From Rhizophagus sp. LPA8_4_AMF (Eukaryota; Glomeromycota; Glomeromycetes; Glomerales; Glomeraceae), in the NCBI GenBank assembly GCA_021464525.1, contig JADRCO010000929.1, positions 1-24,556 of the forward strand: a stretch of DNA of 24,556 bases. The letters run 5' to 3'. The notes under the pieces were generated by a model that had not been told where the DNA came from, searched no databases, and saw nothing but the letters and a program-made list of their open reading frames with translations. Below, one piece after another: positions 10,613-19,727 of the stretch; position 1 is the first letter of the stretch; the number at the start of each line of letters is the position of its first letter. A program made the translations under genes and the position numbers.

Positions 10613-11033
10613 AAATGATTTTATTAATTATATGACAAAGAACACATAATTACAAATATAAAAGAACCTACAGTTTGATTAATTAACCCCCTGAATACCA
10701 TGCCTTCGTCACGTTCAACGAAGTTTTAACTAAACTAATTAACCAAATCTAAAGGTTGATATGATCAAAACTTATTAGAACTATCTATATTATAAACATC
10801 GTTCCCCATAATATTATTAAATGTAAAATCTTTTTTAGTTGAGTTATATTGTTATTATTATTTTTTTTTTGATCTTTTTAGTATTTTCTATTTTATTACA
10901 ATTTAAAATTTCCCCTTCATCATCTTTACTCCCAAAACAGGCTATTTTACGTTTATGTTTGTCACATTTAAATATACCCAAACTCTTTTCTATTTCCATC
11001 ACTTCTTCACAATGTTTTAATCACATTTTTTTC
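10613..11033. other. Stretch with no recognisable gene
   Basis: Short AT-rich intergenic sequence between the MITE-like element and the LINE-like relic. A small hairpin word (CTTCGT to ACGAAG) is present near 10704-10723. The plus frame at 10839-11042 is a hydrophobic, T-rich run without other support. Confidence 0.35.
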
Positions 11034-11703
11034 CTAATTTGATCTAAAGAGCATATTAACAAAAATATTTTTGCTATTAGCTTTTAACTCCGAGTCACGA
11101 AAAATGCGGTCGTTAACTATTCCTTTTGTTAATTCTCGTAAAAAAGATTCTCCATTCATAATTATAATATTGTTGTATACCTTATTTTCAGAACAAACTT
11201 TATTTACACCTTCCGTCCAGATTACATTTTCATTCGTCTTATTTTTTGTACACGTCCAAATATGATCCCAATCTTCGATCTCTATCGAACATCTTATACA
11301 TTCCTCTGATGTTATACTACAAATTTTGCTTTTAAATAATATTTGATAAACCAGGTAAAATTTGCAATAAATTTTTGAACCTAAAACCTCGTATATGTGT
11401 ATCAATTGCGTTGGTCGTAAATTTATCATTTGATATTTCATTTTTTAGAAGTTTAAAAGTAAAATTCCAATTAACATTATAGCGTCTATTGGGACCAAAA
11501 AGATTTTTAACCAAATATGAGTTCAACAATTCAACCTTGTTATATATGTAAGAAAATATCTTTTCCCTAATGTCGAAAGTTCCATCAATATTACAATTAT
11601 TCCATTTTAAATTTAATTCATTTACTAGAAAAGCATTCATCTTTATATTAATATTTTCTAGATTCACATGTGAATCATTTAATTCTCTCCTCATCGCGTC
11701 CAT
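11034..11703 (-). pseudogene. C-terminal part of a probable LINE-type protein, frameshifted
   Basis: Two overlapping minus frames (11332-11703 and 11034-11441) join by a one-base shift near 11350. The joined reading gives NWNFTFKLLKNEI, then THIRGFRFKNLLQILP, then ILFKSKICS and a Cys/His motif CIRC...WDHIWTC (C-x2-C...H-x3-C). The combination 'FR.KnLL.iLPty.iL...k......CprC......dHiw.C' is what I recall from the C-terminal zinc-knuckle-like tail of reverse-transcriptase-type repeats in Rhizophagus. No reverse transcriptase YxDD motif is visible nearby. The plus frames 11071-11265 and 11570-11911 overlap it and are shadows. The LINE assignment is by memory and moderate. Confidence 0.5.
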
Positions 11704-13060
11704 TTTAACCGCAAAATCTTCGTCATCATATTTTGATTCTGATATAAATGTTGCGTATATCTTTTTTCTAGCAATATTTCTTTTAAGAATTTTAAATAAA
11801 TATAATTTTTGTAATCTAATTCTTTTCTGCTACTTGTTTCGTATACAAAATTTTCTATCATTATTCTATATTTTTGTCTATTGCTATAGTAAAATCTTTA
11901 TTTTCAGGTAAAACCACTATCGCCAATATAATTCCTATAAGCGTACCTTAAAATCTTTACTTAATATTTCGTCTTTAAATTTAAAATTAGATCTAAAATT
12001 ACGACCTGAAATAGTTTGATTTAATTTCATTAGAAAAAATATTATAAACCATTTCATCATTTTGGTAATCTATTTTAGTAATATTTGTCGCAATAATTAA
12101 AACAATCAGAAGAAACACTGCATTTTCTATAAATTCCTTTTTATTATCCCATTGAATATTTTCTGGAGAAGAACAAAATATTCAAACCATAAAGATATAT
12201 TATCTATTCCATCAATTTCCATATATAGCGTTATGATTGATATCAATAATCTCGTTTCGAAAGATCAAACTTTCATTTTTAACATATATGTTATTCAAAC
12301 TTTCATATGGTTTTATCATATTATCATGTTTCTCATCTGACACACGTAAAGATTCATTTCTTGCTTTAATCGTTCTAGTAATATTTCGAGCCGGAATAAA
12401 ATCAGACATTCATCTTTTTTCTTCTTTTTTGCAATATTAAATGAACATCCATCACATTTTTAACAGCCACGGTGAACTTTCTTGTCCTTCATCTAAAGTT
12501 GCGTTCACTGCCATTCAGACCATATTCTACCCTCTTCTCTGATTTCATTTTCATTTGTAATTTTTTTATTCCATCTTCATCTTTTGAATAATATTTATAT
12601 TTAAATAGCTACGTCTTTTATTTGTTAGTCTTCTTATAATTTCCCCAAGTCTTGTTTCACGATCTTCAATTGCTTTCTTTATCTTCAATTCATTTTCTTT
12701 CTTCATAATTCTGTCTAAATCTTTTTGTAGTAATTTTTCCCCATTTTCTGAGTCTTGTTAAATGGTTATATTAAACACTTCTGCCGGTTCTACCTTCCAT
12801 TCTTTATTTCTTTCGTTAAAAATTTTTATTCATTCATAGGATTTATGTTATAATATTTTTTGAAATATATTTTTTATTTTTTATCTCTGAACCATTTTTT
12901 AATCGTTATATAAAGAGTTTGAATTGATTTTATACAGTTCTTTAATTGTTTTTCGTTGTCTTTGCTTAAGTTGTCATTTAATTTATTTTTTTTCCTTTCG
13001 TAGTCACGTGATTTCCGTATTATTTCCTGTTCTTCTAATAAAACTGTGAAATTCGACACG
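11704..13060 (-). pseudogene. Upstream part of the same decayed minus-strand gene
   Basis: Fragments on the minus strand continue upstream of the Cys/His tail. A cysteine cluster reads KCDGCSFNIAKKKKKDEC (about 12407-12458). A charged helical stretch reads DLDRIMKKENELKIKKAIED followed by RETRLGEIIRRL (about 12590-12725). Another charged stretch, FTVLLEEQEIIRKSRDYERK, continues to FRDKK (12874-13059), with coiled-coil-like composition. Frameshifts and stops separate them. The most upstream piece lies in a block that is duplicated at 13697-13905. I cannot name the protein; it may be the N-terminal half of the LINE-like element or an unrelated gene. Confidence 0.35.
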
Positions 13061-13500
13061 AAAAATTCCCATAATGATACAGTCAGTTACATTTTCTTTT
13101 AAGGATAGGTATATTCTTTATATAACCACATTTTAATTTGTACGTTTATAAAACTTCTATTGACAACCTGAATTTTATTTTCTTAATATTACCTAGTATT
13201 TAGTACCATAATAATCATTAAATAAGATTGTCAAGCATCCTCTAAGAATAGCTATTAATAATTTAAAATTTTAGATAGATTAAATGAATTTTTATTAAAT
13301 TTTTTAAGATTAGAACAAATCTTTCATCAAAGCTTATTTGTTGATGAATTATTAAATTTTATTGACAATGATGAACGTAAAACCGACAATTGGAATATGG
13401 ATCATCGCAGACTTAATAAAGTTTTGTCGTACAGATTAATCATATGATCAATCATACTTTACCTTAATACAGAAAAATTACTAAGTAAATCGTTTTTTTT
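12858..13500. repeat. Duplicated block, copy 1 (segments A and B)
   Basis: Segment A (12858-13072) matches 13697-13905, and segment B (13073-13500) matches 14514-14945, roughly 90 percent by eye. In copy 1, A and B touch directly. In copy 2 they are separated by about 600 bases. The simplest reading is a tandem duplication of an A-spacer-B unit followed by loss of the spacer in copy 1, or insertion of the spacer in copy 2. Segment A holds the 5' end of the minus-strand decayed gene, and segment B of copy 2 is the immediate upstream region of the kinase gene. Confidence 0.85.
13262..13447 (+). pseudogene. Short open exon-like frame in duplicated segment B
   Basis: This is an open plus-strand run of 61 codons preceding a TGA, without an ATG start. 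It includes FLLNFLRLEQIFHQSLFVDE and RKTDNWNMDHRRLNKVLSYR. It could follow an intron acceptor (TTTTAG ends at 13274), in which case it would be a terminal exon. The corresponding frame in the second copy (around 14703-14890) is broken by small indels, so the coding state is lost there. I do not recognise it. It may be a remnant exon carried with the promoter block. Confidence 0.3.
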
Positions 13501-13527
13501 CGGTAGGAGGTTATTCAGTATGTTATA

Positions 13528-13693
13528 CAGTCAAACCTTTATATAACGATATGTCGAGACTCATGAAAAAATTCAAAAAATATCGTTATATCGAATTATA
13601 CCGTTATTATATGTCCTCACATATAGTGGGAATTTAAAATTTTATCGGTATATCAAGTTTTTAATAGTGTATCGGTATATCGAGGTCTGACTG
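13528..13693. mobile_element. Tc1/pogo-like MITE, 166 bp, at the duplication junction
   Basis: It begins CAGTCAAACCTTTATATAAC and ends with the complement of CAGTCAGACCTCGATATACC; about 20 of 24 terminal bases pair. A TA flanks both ends (13526-13527 and 13694-13695), as expected for Tc1/mariner-type target duplication. The CAGTCAAACCTCGATATAACG-type terminus is typical of pogo-like elements. The interior repeats ATCGTTATA/TATCGGTATA words and codes for nothing. It sits exactly between the two copies of the duplicated block. Confidence 0.85.
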
Positions 13694-13696
13694 TAA

Positions 13697-14945
13697 TGAA
13701 ATATATTTTTTATTTTTATCTCTGAACCATTTTAATCGCTATATAAAGAGTTCAAATTAATTTTATACGGCTCTTTAATTGTTTTTTCGTTGTCTTTGCT
13801 TAAGTTGTCATTTAAACCTTTTTTTATTTCTTCGTCACGTGATTTTAGTATTATATCCTGTTCTTCTTTTAATAAAACTGTGAAATTCGACACGAAAAAT
13901 TCACATAGTCTGATAGGTCTTCTTCCAATCTATAATTATTATTATTTACAATTATTTCTTCCATTTTATCCGCAATTTTTTCTAAGAATTTCTTATTCGT
14001 AATAATTGAATAATTTAGAAAATTAATACGAAAAATCATAAAGAAATTAGTTCTCAAATTTGATAATGAAATAATTCACTTGCAAAGAAGTTTAACCATT
14101 TAAAAAATGCGCATATTATAAATAAAATCTATGGACAAATACTTTGAATCAATAGACAAAGCATTCTAACAATATAATAAAAAAAGACCGAATTAATGGA
14201 ACAACATATTCTAGGTTATTGTTATCAATATGAAATAGAGAAAAGTGCAAATGAATTTAAATTAAATCATTGAATTTAGATAAAATAAACATTAAAAAAT
14301 AATCATGTATATTTCCTAAAAAAATTTCCTAATTTTTAGGAATTTTACAGAATTAGGAAATATTTTTTAGGAAAAATACATGATTATGCATTAGGAGAAA
14401 TTTAACTATTTAAAACATACGCCATAATTTATTTAAGTGGAATTGGTATAGAAAAGGTTGAAAAAAAAAGGTTGTATTACATTTTAAATCAGATTTTTTT
14501 CAATCCTACCAAGAACTGATGCAATCAGTTACATTTTCTTTTAAGGATAGGTATATTTTTTATATAACCACATTTTAATTTGTACGTTTAAAAAACTTTT
14601 ATTGACAACCTAAATTTTATTTTCTTAATAATGCAAAGTATTTAGAACTATAATAATCATCAAATAAGATTGCCAAGCATCCTCTAAGAATAACTATTAA
14701 TAATTTAAAATTTTAGATAGATTAAATGAATTTTTATTAAATTTTTTAAGATTGGAACAAATCTTTCATCAAACTTATTTGTTGATGAATTATTAAATTT
14801 TTATTGGCTCATTATGATTGAACGTAAAACCGATAATTGGAATATGGATCATCAGTCTTAATAAAAGTTTTGTCGTACAGATTAATCATATGATCAATCA
14901 TACTATATCTTAATACAGAAAAATTACTAAGTAAATCGTTTTCTT
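13697..14945. repeat. Duplicated block, copy 2 (A', spacer, B')
   Basis: A' is 13697-13905 and B' is 14514-14945. A' carries a disrupted version of the charged minus-strand reading (SNFTVLLKEEQDIILKSRDE, then NDNLSKDNEK). In the spacer a minus frame at 13869-14057 starts with ATG at 14057 and reads RTNFFMIFRINF...KKFLEKIADKMEEI, which would place an N-terminus upstream of A'. The rest of the spacer (14058-14513) is AT-rich and contains a fold-back element. B' ends about 45 bases before the kinase start codon, so it includes the probable promoter of that gene. Confidence 0.8.
14300..14386. repeat. 87-bp fold-back element
   Basis: The left arm 14300-14332 (TAATCATGTATATTTCCTAA and onward) pairs with the right arm 14353-14386 with one mismatch and one single-base bulge. 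The loop is about 20 bases. The arms contain internal TTTCCTAA repeats. A perfect stem of this length is far beyond chance, so it is a fold-back or MITE-type insertion. It lies in the spacer missing from copy 1 of the duplicated block. Confidence 0.8.
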
Positions 14946-14957
14946 ATTAAATTATTA

Positions 14958-14992
14958 TTTTTTTTTTCAAAAAAAAAAAAAAAAAAAAAAAA
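14958..14992 (+). promoter_or_regulatory. T10-C-A24 tract abutting the kinase start codon
   Basis: Ten T, one C and twenty-four A run directly into the ATG at 14992. A long poly(dA:dT) tract at this place is expected to keep the promoter free of nucleosomes. If transcribed, it would give an A-rich 5' leader. No TATA box is obvious within the preceding 60 bases. Its regulatory role is inferred from position only. Confidence 0.5.
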
Positions 14993-17900
14993 TGTCAACT
15001 CAAGCAAATTATTCGGAAATTCACAGGCAAATTCCTGATGAATACATCAAATATTATGATTATTCATACTTTAAAGATATAAAACAAATAAGTAGTAATG
15101 TATCTCGCGCTACTTGGAAAAACACTAATCGTTTTTTCGCTCTGAAATCTATTAATAATGATAAACAAACTTTTGAACAAGTTATTAGAGAGGTAATATT
15201 ATTTTAATGAACTTTAAATTAGATAAAAATTAAAAAAAAAAATTTTTATTTTTCTATAGTTAAAATTGTATCGGAAAGTTGATTTTCATGAAAGTATTTT
15301 ACGACTTTACGGTATCACGAATGTAGAAACTGGTAAATTTTATCATTTGATTTTATAAATGTATTTAATATATTATTACCTATTCTTAATTTTTATATTT
15401 TTATTATTTATTCAGATGTTTATCAAGCAAAAAAATATTCTTTAGTTTTAGAATATGCTGATAGAGGTACATTAAACGCTTATTTAAGTGAGTATTTTGA
15501 TGAACTTGATTGGAATGACAAATATAAGTTATCATTACAACTGGCAAGTGCCGTGGAATGTATGCATAATTGTGGTGTTATTCATTGTGATCTGGTAATA
15601 ATAACATTTATTATATTATTATTATTATCATTTTATAATAATTCCAATTATGATTTTTAATCAATTAACTATTTACTTTTTTTTTAATTTCTATTTTTAT
15701 ATAGCACCCAAATAATATACTTGTATATCAGAATAAGATTAAATTGACAGATTTTGGGTTATCAAAAAGAATTTCTGAAGAATCAATCAACGCTTCAAAA
15801 ATTATTGATGTGATACCTTATATAGATCCAAAAATTTTTAATAATCGAATTAATGATATTAATGAAAATCAAAAATATAAATTCAATGAAAAATCTGATG
15901 TATATAGTATAGGAGTACTTATGTGGCAAATTTCTAGTGGATATCAACCATTTATTACTGAAGATTCAAATTATGATATAAGTTTAGCTTTAGATATATT
16001 GAACGGAAAAAGAGAGCAAATTATTCAAGGAGCTCCTATTGAATATTCTAATTTATATCAAGGTAATTAATAATTTTTAATTATTATATTTATAATCTTT
16101 CTTTTTTTTTAAGATAAATATTAATATTTTTCATCATTTATGTGAATAGAATGTTGGAAATTTGAACCGAGTGAACGTCCAAATATACAAAAGGTTGTTT
16201 CTATTTTAAAAGGATTAAGTTTTTCAAAACATCATGATGACATTTCTACTAGTGAAAAAATACAACAAAATTCAGAATTTAATAAAAATGTCATGAATAA
16301 TGATGATTTAATGTTGGAGAAAATTGCATCAAACCTTAATTTACTCAATTTAATAATTGTTAATGAATCCGAAAGTAGTACATCAGATACATTAATTCAA
16401 TTAACAGAATTATCAACAGATATATTTGATATAGTATCTAATAAAATTAATAATATAATTATCGATGAGTTTATTACATTCTTAATTAAGAAACATGATA
16501 AAGACTTTACTTTCGGAAATATCAAACAACTTATTAATCAACAAGTATTACAATTAAGTCAAACCACAGATAAAATTATAAAATGGTTATCAAAAAATCA
16601 TGAAAAGACACAATATATTTGGTTTCTTGGATTATTATATTATTTTAATATTGGTATAGAGAATGATTTTAGTTTTAAAGCTTTTAAATTATTTTTAAAG
16701 GCGGCAAATGGAAATTTTCCAATTGCACAAGTTTATCTTGCTAAATGTTACTATGATGGATATGGGACTGAAATAAATTACGATTTAGCATTTAATTGGT
16801 GTGAAAAATCTGTAGAAAATGATAGTATTATAGGAAAACTTAATTTAGGACATTGTTATAAATTAGGTATTGGAACTGCAATTAATAAACGAAAAGCAAT
16901 CCAATTATACGAAATAGCAGCTGATCAAGAAAATAGTAACGCACAAACTAATCTTGGAATTTTATATGAAAAAGGTGATGGAACTAGAAGGGATTTAAAG
17001 GAAGCCATTTATTGGTATAGTAGAGCAGCAGAAAATGGTAATAAAGTTTCACAATATTATTTGGGTAAATGTTTTGAATTAGGGAATGGTATTAAAAAAG
17101 ATTTAGTTAAAGCTTTTGAATATTATAAGATGTCAGCTGATCAAGAATATTTAAACGCTCAATTTCAGCTTGGATATTTTTATTTTAATGGTATTGGAAC
17201 TAAAATTAATAAAGAAAAGGCATTTAATTTATATGAAATGGCAGCAAAAAAAGAACATAATATAGCTCAAAATAATCTTGGATTTTTATATGAAAATGGT
17301 GAAGGGACAGTAAAAGATTTGAAAAAAGCTATTTATTGGTATAACAAAGCAGCAGAAAATGAATATGAAGTAGCACAATATAATTTAGGTAATTGTTATA
17401 AATTAGGAATTGGTGTAGAAAAAAATGAAGTTATAGCTTTCGAATATTTTAAAAGATCAGCTGATAAAAATTACTTGGATGCTCAATTTAAATTTGCGTA
17501 TTGTCATGATGAAGGAATTGGAACAGAAATCAATAAAAAAATAGCATTTGAAATATATAAAGTAGCAGCAGAAAAAGAAAACAGTAATGCTCAAATGTTT
17601 CTTGGTAATTTATATAAATATGGTCAAGGAATAAAGAAGGATGTAAAACAAGCCATATATTGGTATCGAAAAGCAGCAGAAAATGGAAATAAAATTGCAC
17701 AATATAATTTAAGTAATTGTTGTAGAGGATTTGGGATCGAAGTTAATAAAGAAAAAGCTTTTAATCTATATAAAACTATAGCTAAAAAAGTACATAGTAT
17801 AGCTCAAAATCATCTTGAAATATTGAATAATAATGGGGAAGGAGAAGATTTAAAAGATACATTTTATTGGTATAGCAAGGCAGCAGAAGCTGGATGTGAA

Positions 17901-18281
17901 ATAGCACAATGTTATTTAGGTAGTTATTATGAATATATTGTAAAAGATAAGGTTAAAGCTTTTAAGCTTTATAAAAAATCATCAAAGAAAGGATATTTAG
18001 ATGCTCAATTCCAGCTTGGATATTGTTATGACATAGGAAATGGAACTGAGATTAATAAAGAAAAGGCATTCAAATTATATAAGAAACTAGCTGAAAAAGA
18101 ATATAGTATAGCGCAAAATAATCTTGGAATTTTATATATTAATGGTGAAGGAACCGAAACAGATTTAAATAAAGCTATTTATTGGCATAATAAAGCAGCA
18201 AAAAATGGATGTGATGTGGCAAAATATAATTTAGATATTTATTATGAATTCATTGCAGAAAATGGGATTGAAATCAGTTGA
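14992..18281 (+). CDS. Protein kinase with C-terminal Sel1 repeats, five exons
   Basis: Five exons give 980 residues: 14992-15192, 15260-15332, 15416-15594, 15705-16062 and 16150-18281. All introns are GT-AG and keep frame. The kinase domain spans about residues 27-290: beta-3 Lys52 (FALKSI), catalytic loop HCDLHPNN (Asp150, Asn155; HRD reads HCD), DFG at 167-169, PYIDPK in place of APE, then [11 protein letters not shown] and ECW...ERP. The usual glycine-rich loop is absent; [12 protein letters not shown] stands in its place, so ATP binding may be altered. Residues 429-980 hold about 15 Sel1 (TPR-like, 36-residue) repeats with L-G-x-x-Y...G-x-G-T and A-x-x-W/Y-Y-x-x-A-A cores, a scaffold for protein binding. 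There is no signal peptide or membrane segment, so it is probably a cytosolic signalling kinase. Kinase-Sel1 fusions are greatly expanded in Rhizophagus. Substrate unknown. Confidence 0.92.
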
Positions 18282-19200
18282 TACTTTGAAAATTATTAAG
18301 TATTATTTATTTAACTTTGTTCTATTATTAATAATTTATTATATATTTATATTCATTTTATTTATTTGTCTATTTATAATTCAAAATTAATATATTAAAT
18401 AATTTTAAATACATAATCAATGAATATGCAAAAACTTAATAGCAGTTTTTGTTGTGTTCCTTATTCAAATGAATTACAGATGAATTTATTTTACAAGAAA
18501 TTTTTATAAAGAAGAAAGTGTTTATACCAAAATTTATGATAATAAGCTAGTGAACGTGCTACAAAGTTAAATAACATAATAAAATAACTTTATTTCCTTT
18601 TGTTATAATCTTTCTTTATTGATTAGGAGTCGACCTAACTAATAACTATATTATTTATTTTGCAGTAATTATTAATTGTTGGTCATCTGAATCGTAAACT
18701 TTTCTTATTATGCAAAACAAGGTGAATTATTCAAATTTTATAACTTGTGCTTTATTAGCATTTAAGTAAATGATGACTTTAAGAAACATGAAATAACTCG
18801 TTTTTCACCTGAAACTTCTAACGAAAAAATTTTTATCGGAATGAAACGTTTGATTCATTATTATTGAAGTGTTAATGGTTTTTTTTTTAAAAAAAAGCGA
18901 GATATTTTATGGAAAAGATAGATATTTGAAATATTTTGGCAAAATTTGAAACGAAAATGTTAAGAAGAGTCCAGAGTTATTAAAGATTAAAAATAGTAAG
19001 AAATTTATTATAAATTTATTGTGATAATATAATATATAGTAATACAAAATAAGTTTATTACAAAAAAAATCTACAAGAAAATTTTACTATATGACTTGAT
19101 AAACTTTTTGTTAAACTATGTTTATAATACACCAAAACAAAAATTTTTTATTAACTACTAAAATTGGAGCTTAATTCTTGTTGGATTAGGATTTATAATG
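18282..19200. other. Downstream intergenic region of the kinase gene
   Basis: No coding sequence is seen. No canonical AATAAA close to the stop was identified; AT-rich sequence at 18290-18420 presumably contains the 3' end. A T10-A8 junction tract lies at 18879-18896. Confidence 0.45.
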
Positions 19201-19248
19201 TATTAACTCTGGTCAAATTTTAGCCGGCCAGAATTAAGTAATAACCGG

Positions 19249-19311
19249 TTAAGGTTTTCTCCAAGCTCCACCTGCATTCGCGTCACATTTAAAAATTGTC
19301 GCATCCGCGTC
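19249..19311 (-). pseudogene. Read-through remainder of the cassette array beyond the TGA
   Basis: After the TGA at 19312-19314 the same frame continues with two more cassettes: DADA-TIF-KC and DANA-GGAW-RKP, followed by TAA at 19249-19251. The TGA occupies the Arg codon of a KR site (K then TGA). This indicates the array was once longer and was shortened by a nonsense change, or that these cassettes were degenerating at the tail. Confidence 0.6.
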
Positions 19312-19637
19312 TCATTTATAAACGGCTGCATCCGCCTCACGTTTATAAATGTCTGCAGCTTCACGTTTATATACTCCTCTAGCAGCCGCGTCATGTTTAT
19401 ATATTCCTCCAGCATCTGCGTCTCGTTTATATATTCCTCCAGCATCTGCATCTCGTTTATAAAAAATTGCCGCATTCGCTCCCCAAGCTTTTATAATATT
19501 ATTAAAAGATTCCAATTTATTAATAATATTAAAATTAATAAAAAAAAAAGAAAAATCTTTAACATAAGAAATTGCTTATCAGTACCCGCTGAAGCAACAG
19601 TAAAGACAAAAATCAATAATAAATATTTTGATTGCAT
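19312..19637 (-). CDS. Secreted Kex2-processed repeat peptide precursor (candidate RiPP/KEP)
   Basis: Exon 1 (19586-19637) encodes MQSKYLLLIFVFTVASA, a good 17-residue signal peptide. A 98-base intron (donor GTACTG, acceptor AAAAG, phase 1) joins it in frame to exon 2 (19312-19487), giving 75 residues. Exon 2 is a cassette array. Segments ending in YKR or YKH are followed by alternating acidic/Ala pairs and a short core: DADA-GGIY twice, DAAA-RGVY, EA-ADIY, EADA-AVY, after a first AWGANAAIFY. KR is the Kex2 cleavage signal, and X-Ala pairs are the dipeptides removed by Ste13-like peptidase in yeast alpha-factor. Mature products would be tri- or tetrapeptides ending in Tyr, resembling the repeated cores of dikaritin (ustiloxin-type) precursors. 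No UstYa-like oxidase is visible here. The start and intron are inferred; transcription is untested. An alternative frame through the same repeats (19203-19475) lacks any signal peptide. Confidence 0.65.
19394..19453. repeat. 30-bp tandem repeat inside the peptide precursor
   Basis: Two adjacent 30-base units starting at 19394 and 19424 differ at two positions by eye. Less similar units extend on both sides from about 19260 to 19487. The period is a multiple of three, so all units keep the decapeptide frame YKRDADAGGI on the minus strand. Recent tandem duplication is the simplest origin of these two. Confidence 0.8.
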
Positions 19638-19727
19638 AATTGATTTTATGTGTGTAATATATAATTTTTAAATTGTTGTTAATTTGTTTTTTTAAAAGAA
19701 ATTTTCTTTTTTTCTTTCTCAAAGTGT

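Noticed and set aside
11570..11911. Plus-strand 113-codon frame, Phe/Ile-rich
   Set aside because: It overlaps the minus-strand LINE-like fragment that has recognisable motifs, and its composition is typical of an antisense shadow.
15744..16070. Independent gene starting at the Met before TDFGLS
   Set aside because: It is exon 4 of the kinase; the TAA at its end lies in the following intron.
16293..18281. A separate 662-residue Sel1-only gene starting at 16293
   Set aside because: The frame is open upstream through the acceptor at 16149, and kinase subdomain XI (ECW...ERP) lies in the same exon, so this Met is internal to the fused protein.
19203..19475. A 90-codon minus frame through the same 30-bp repeats (repeating LEEYIN units)
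   Set aside because: It exists because the repeat period is a multiple of three, so alternative frames also stay open. It has no signal peptide or processing logic, whereas the other frame joins a signal-peptide exon and has KR sites.
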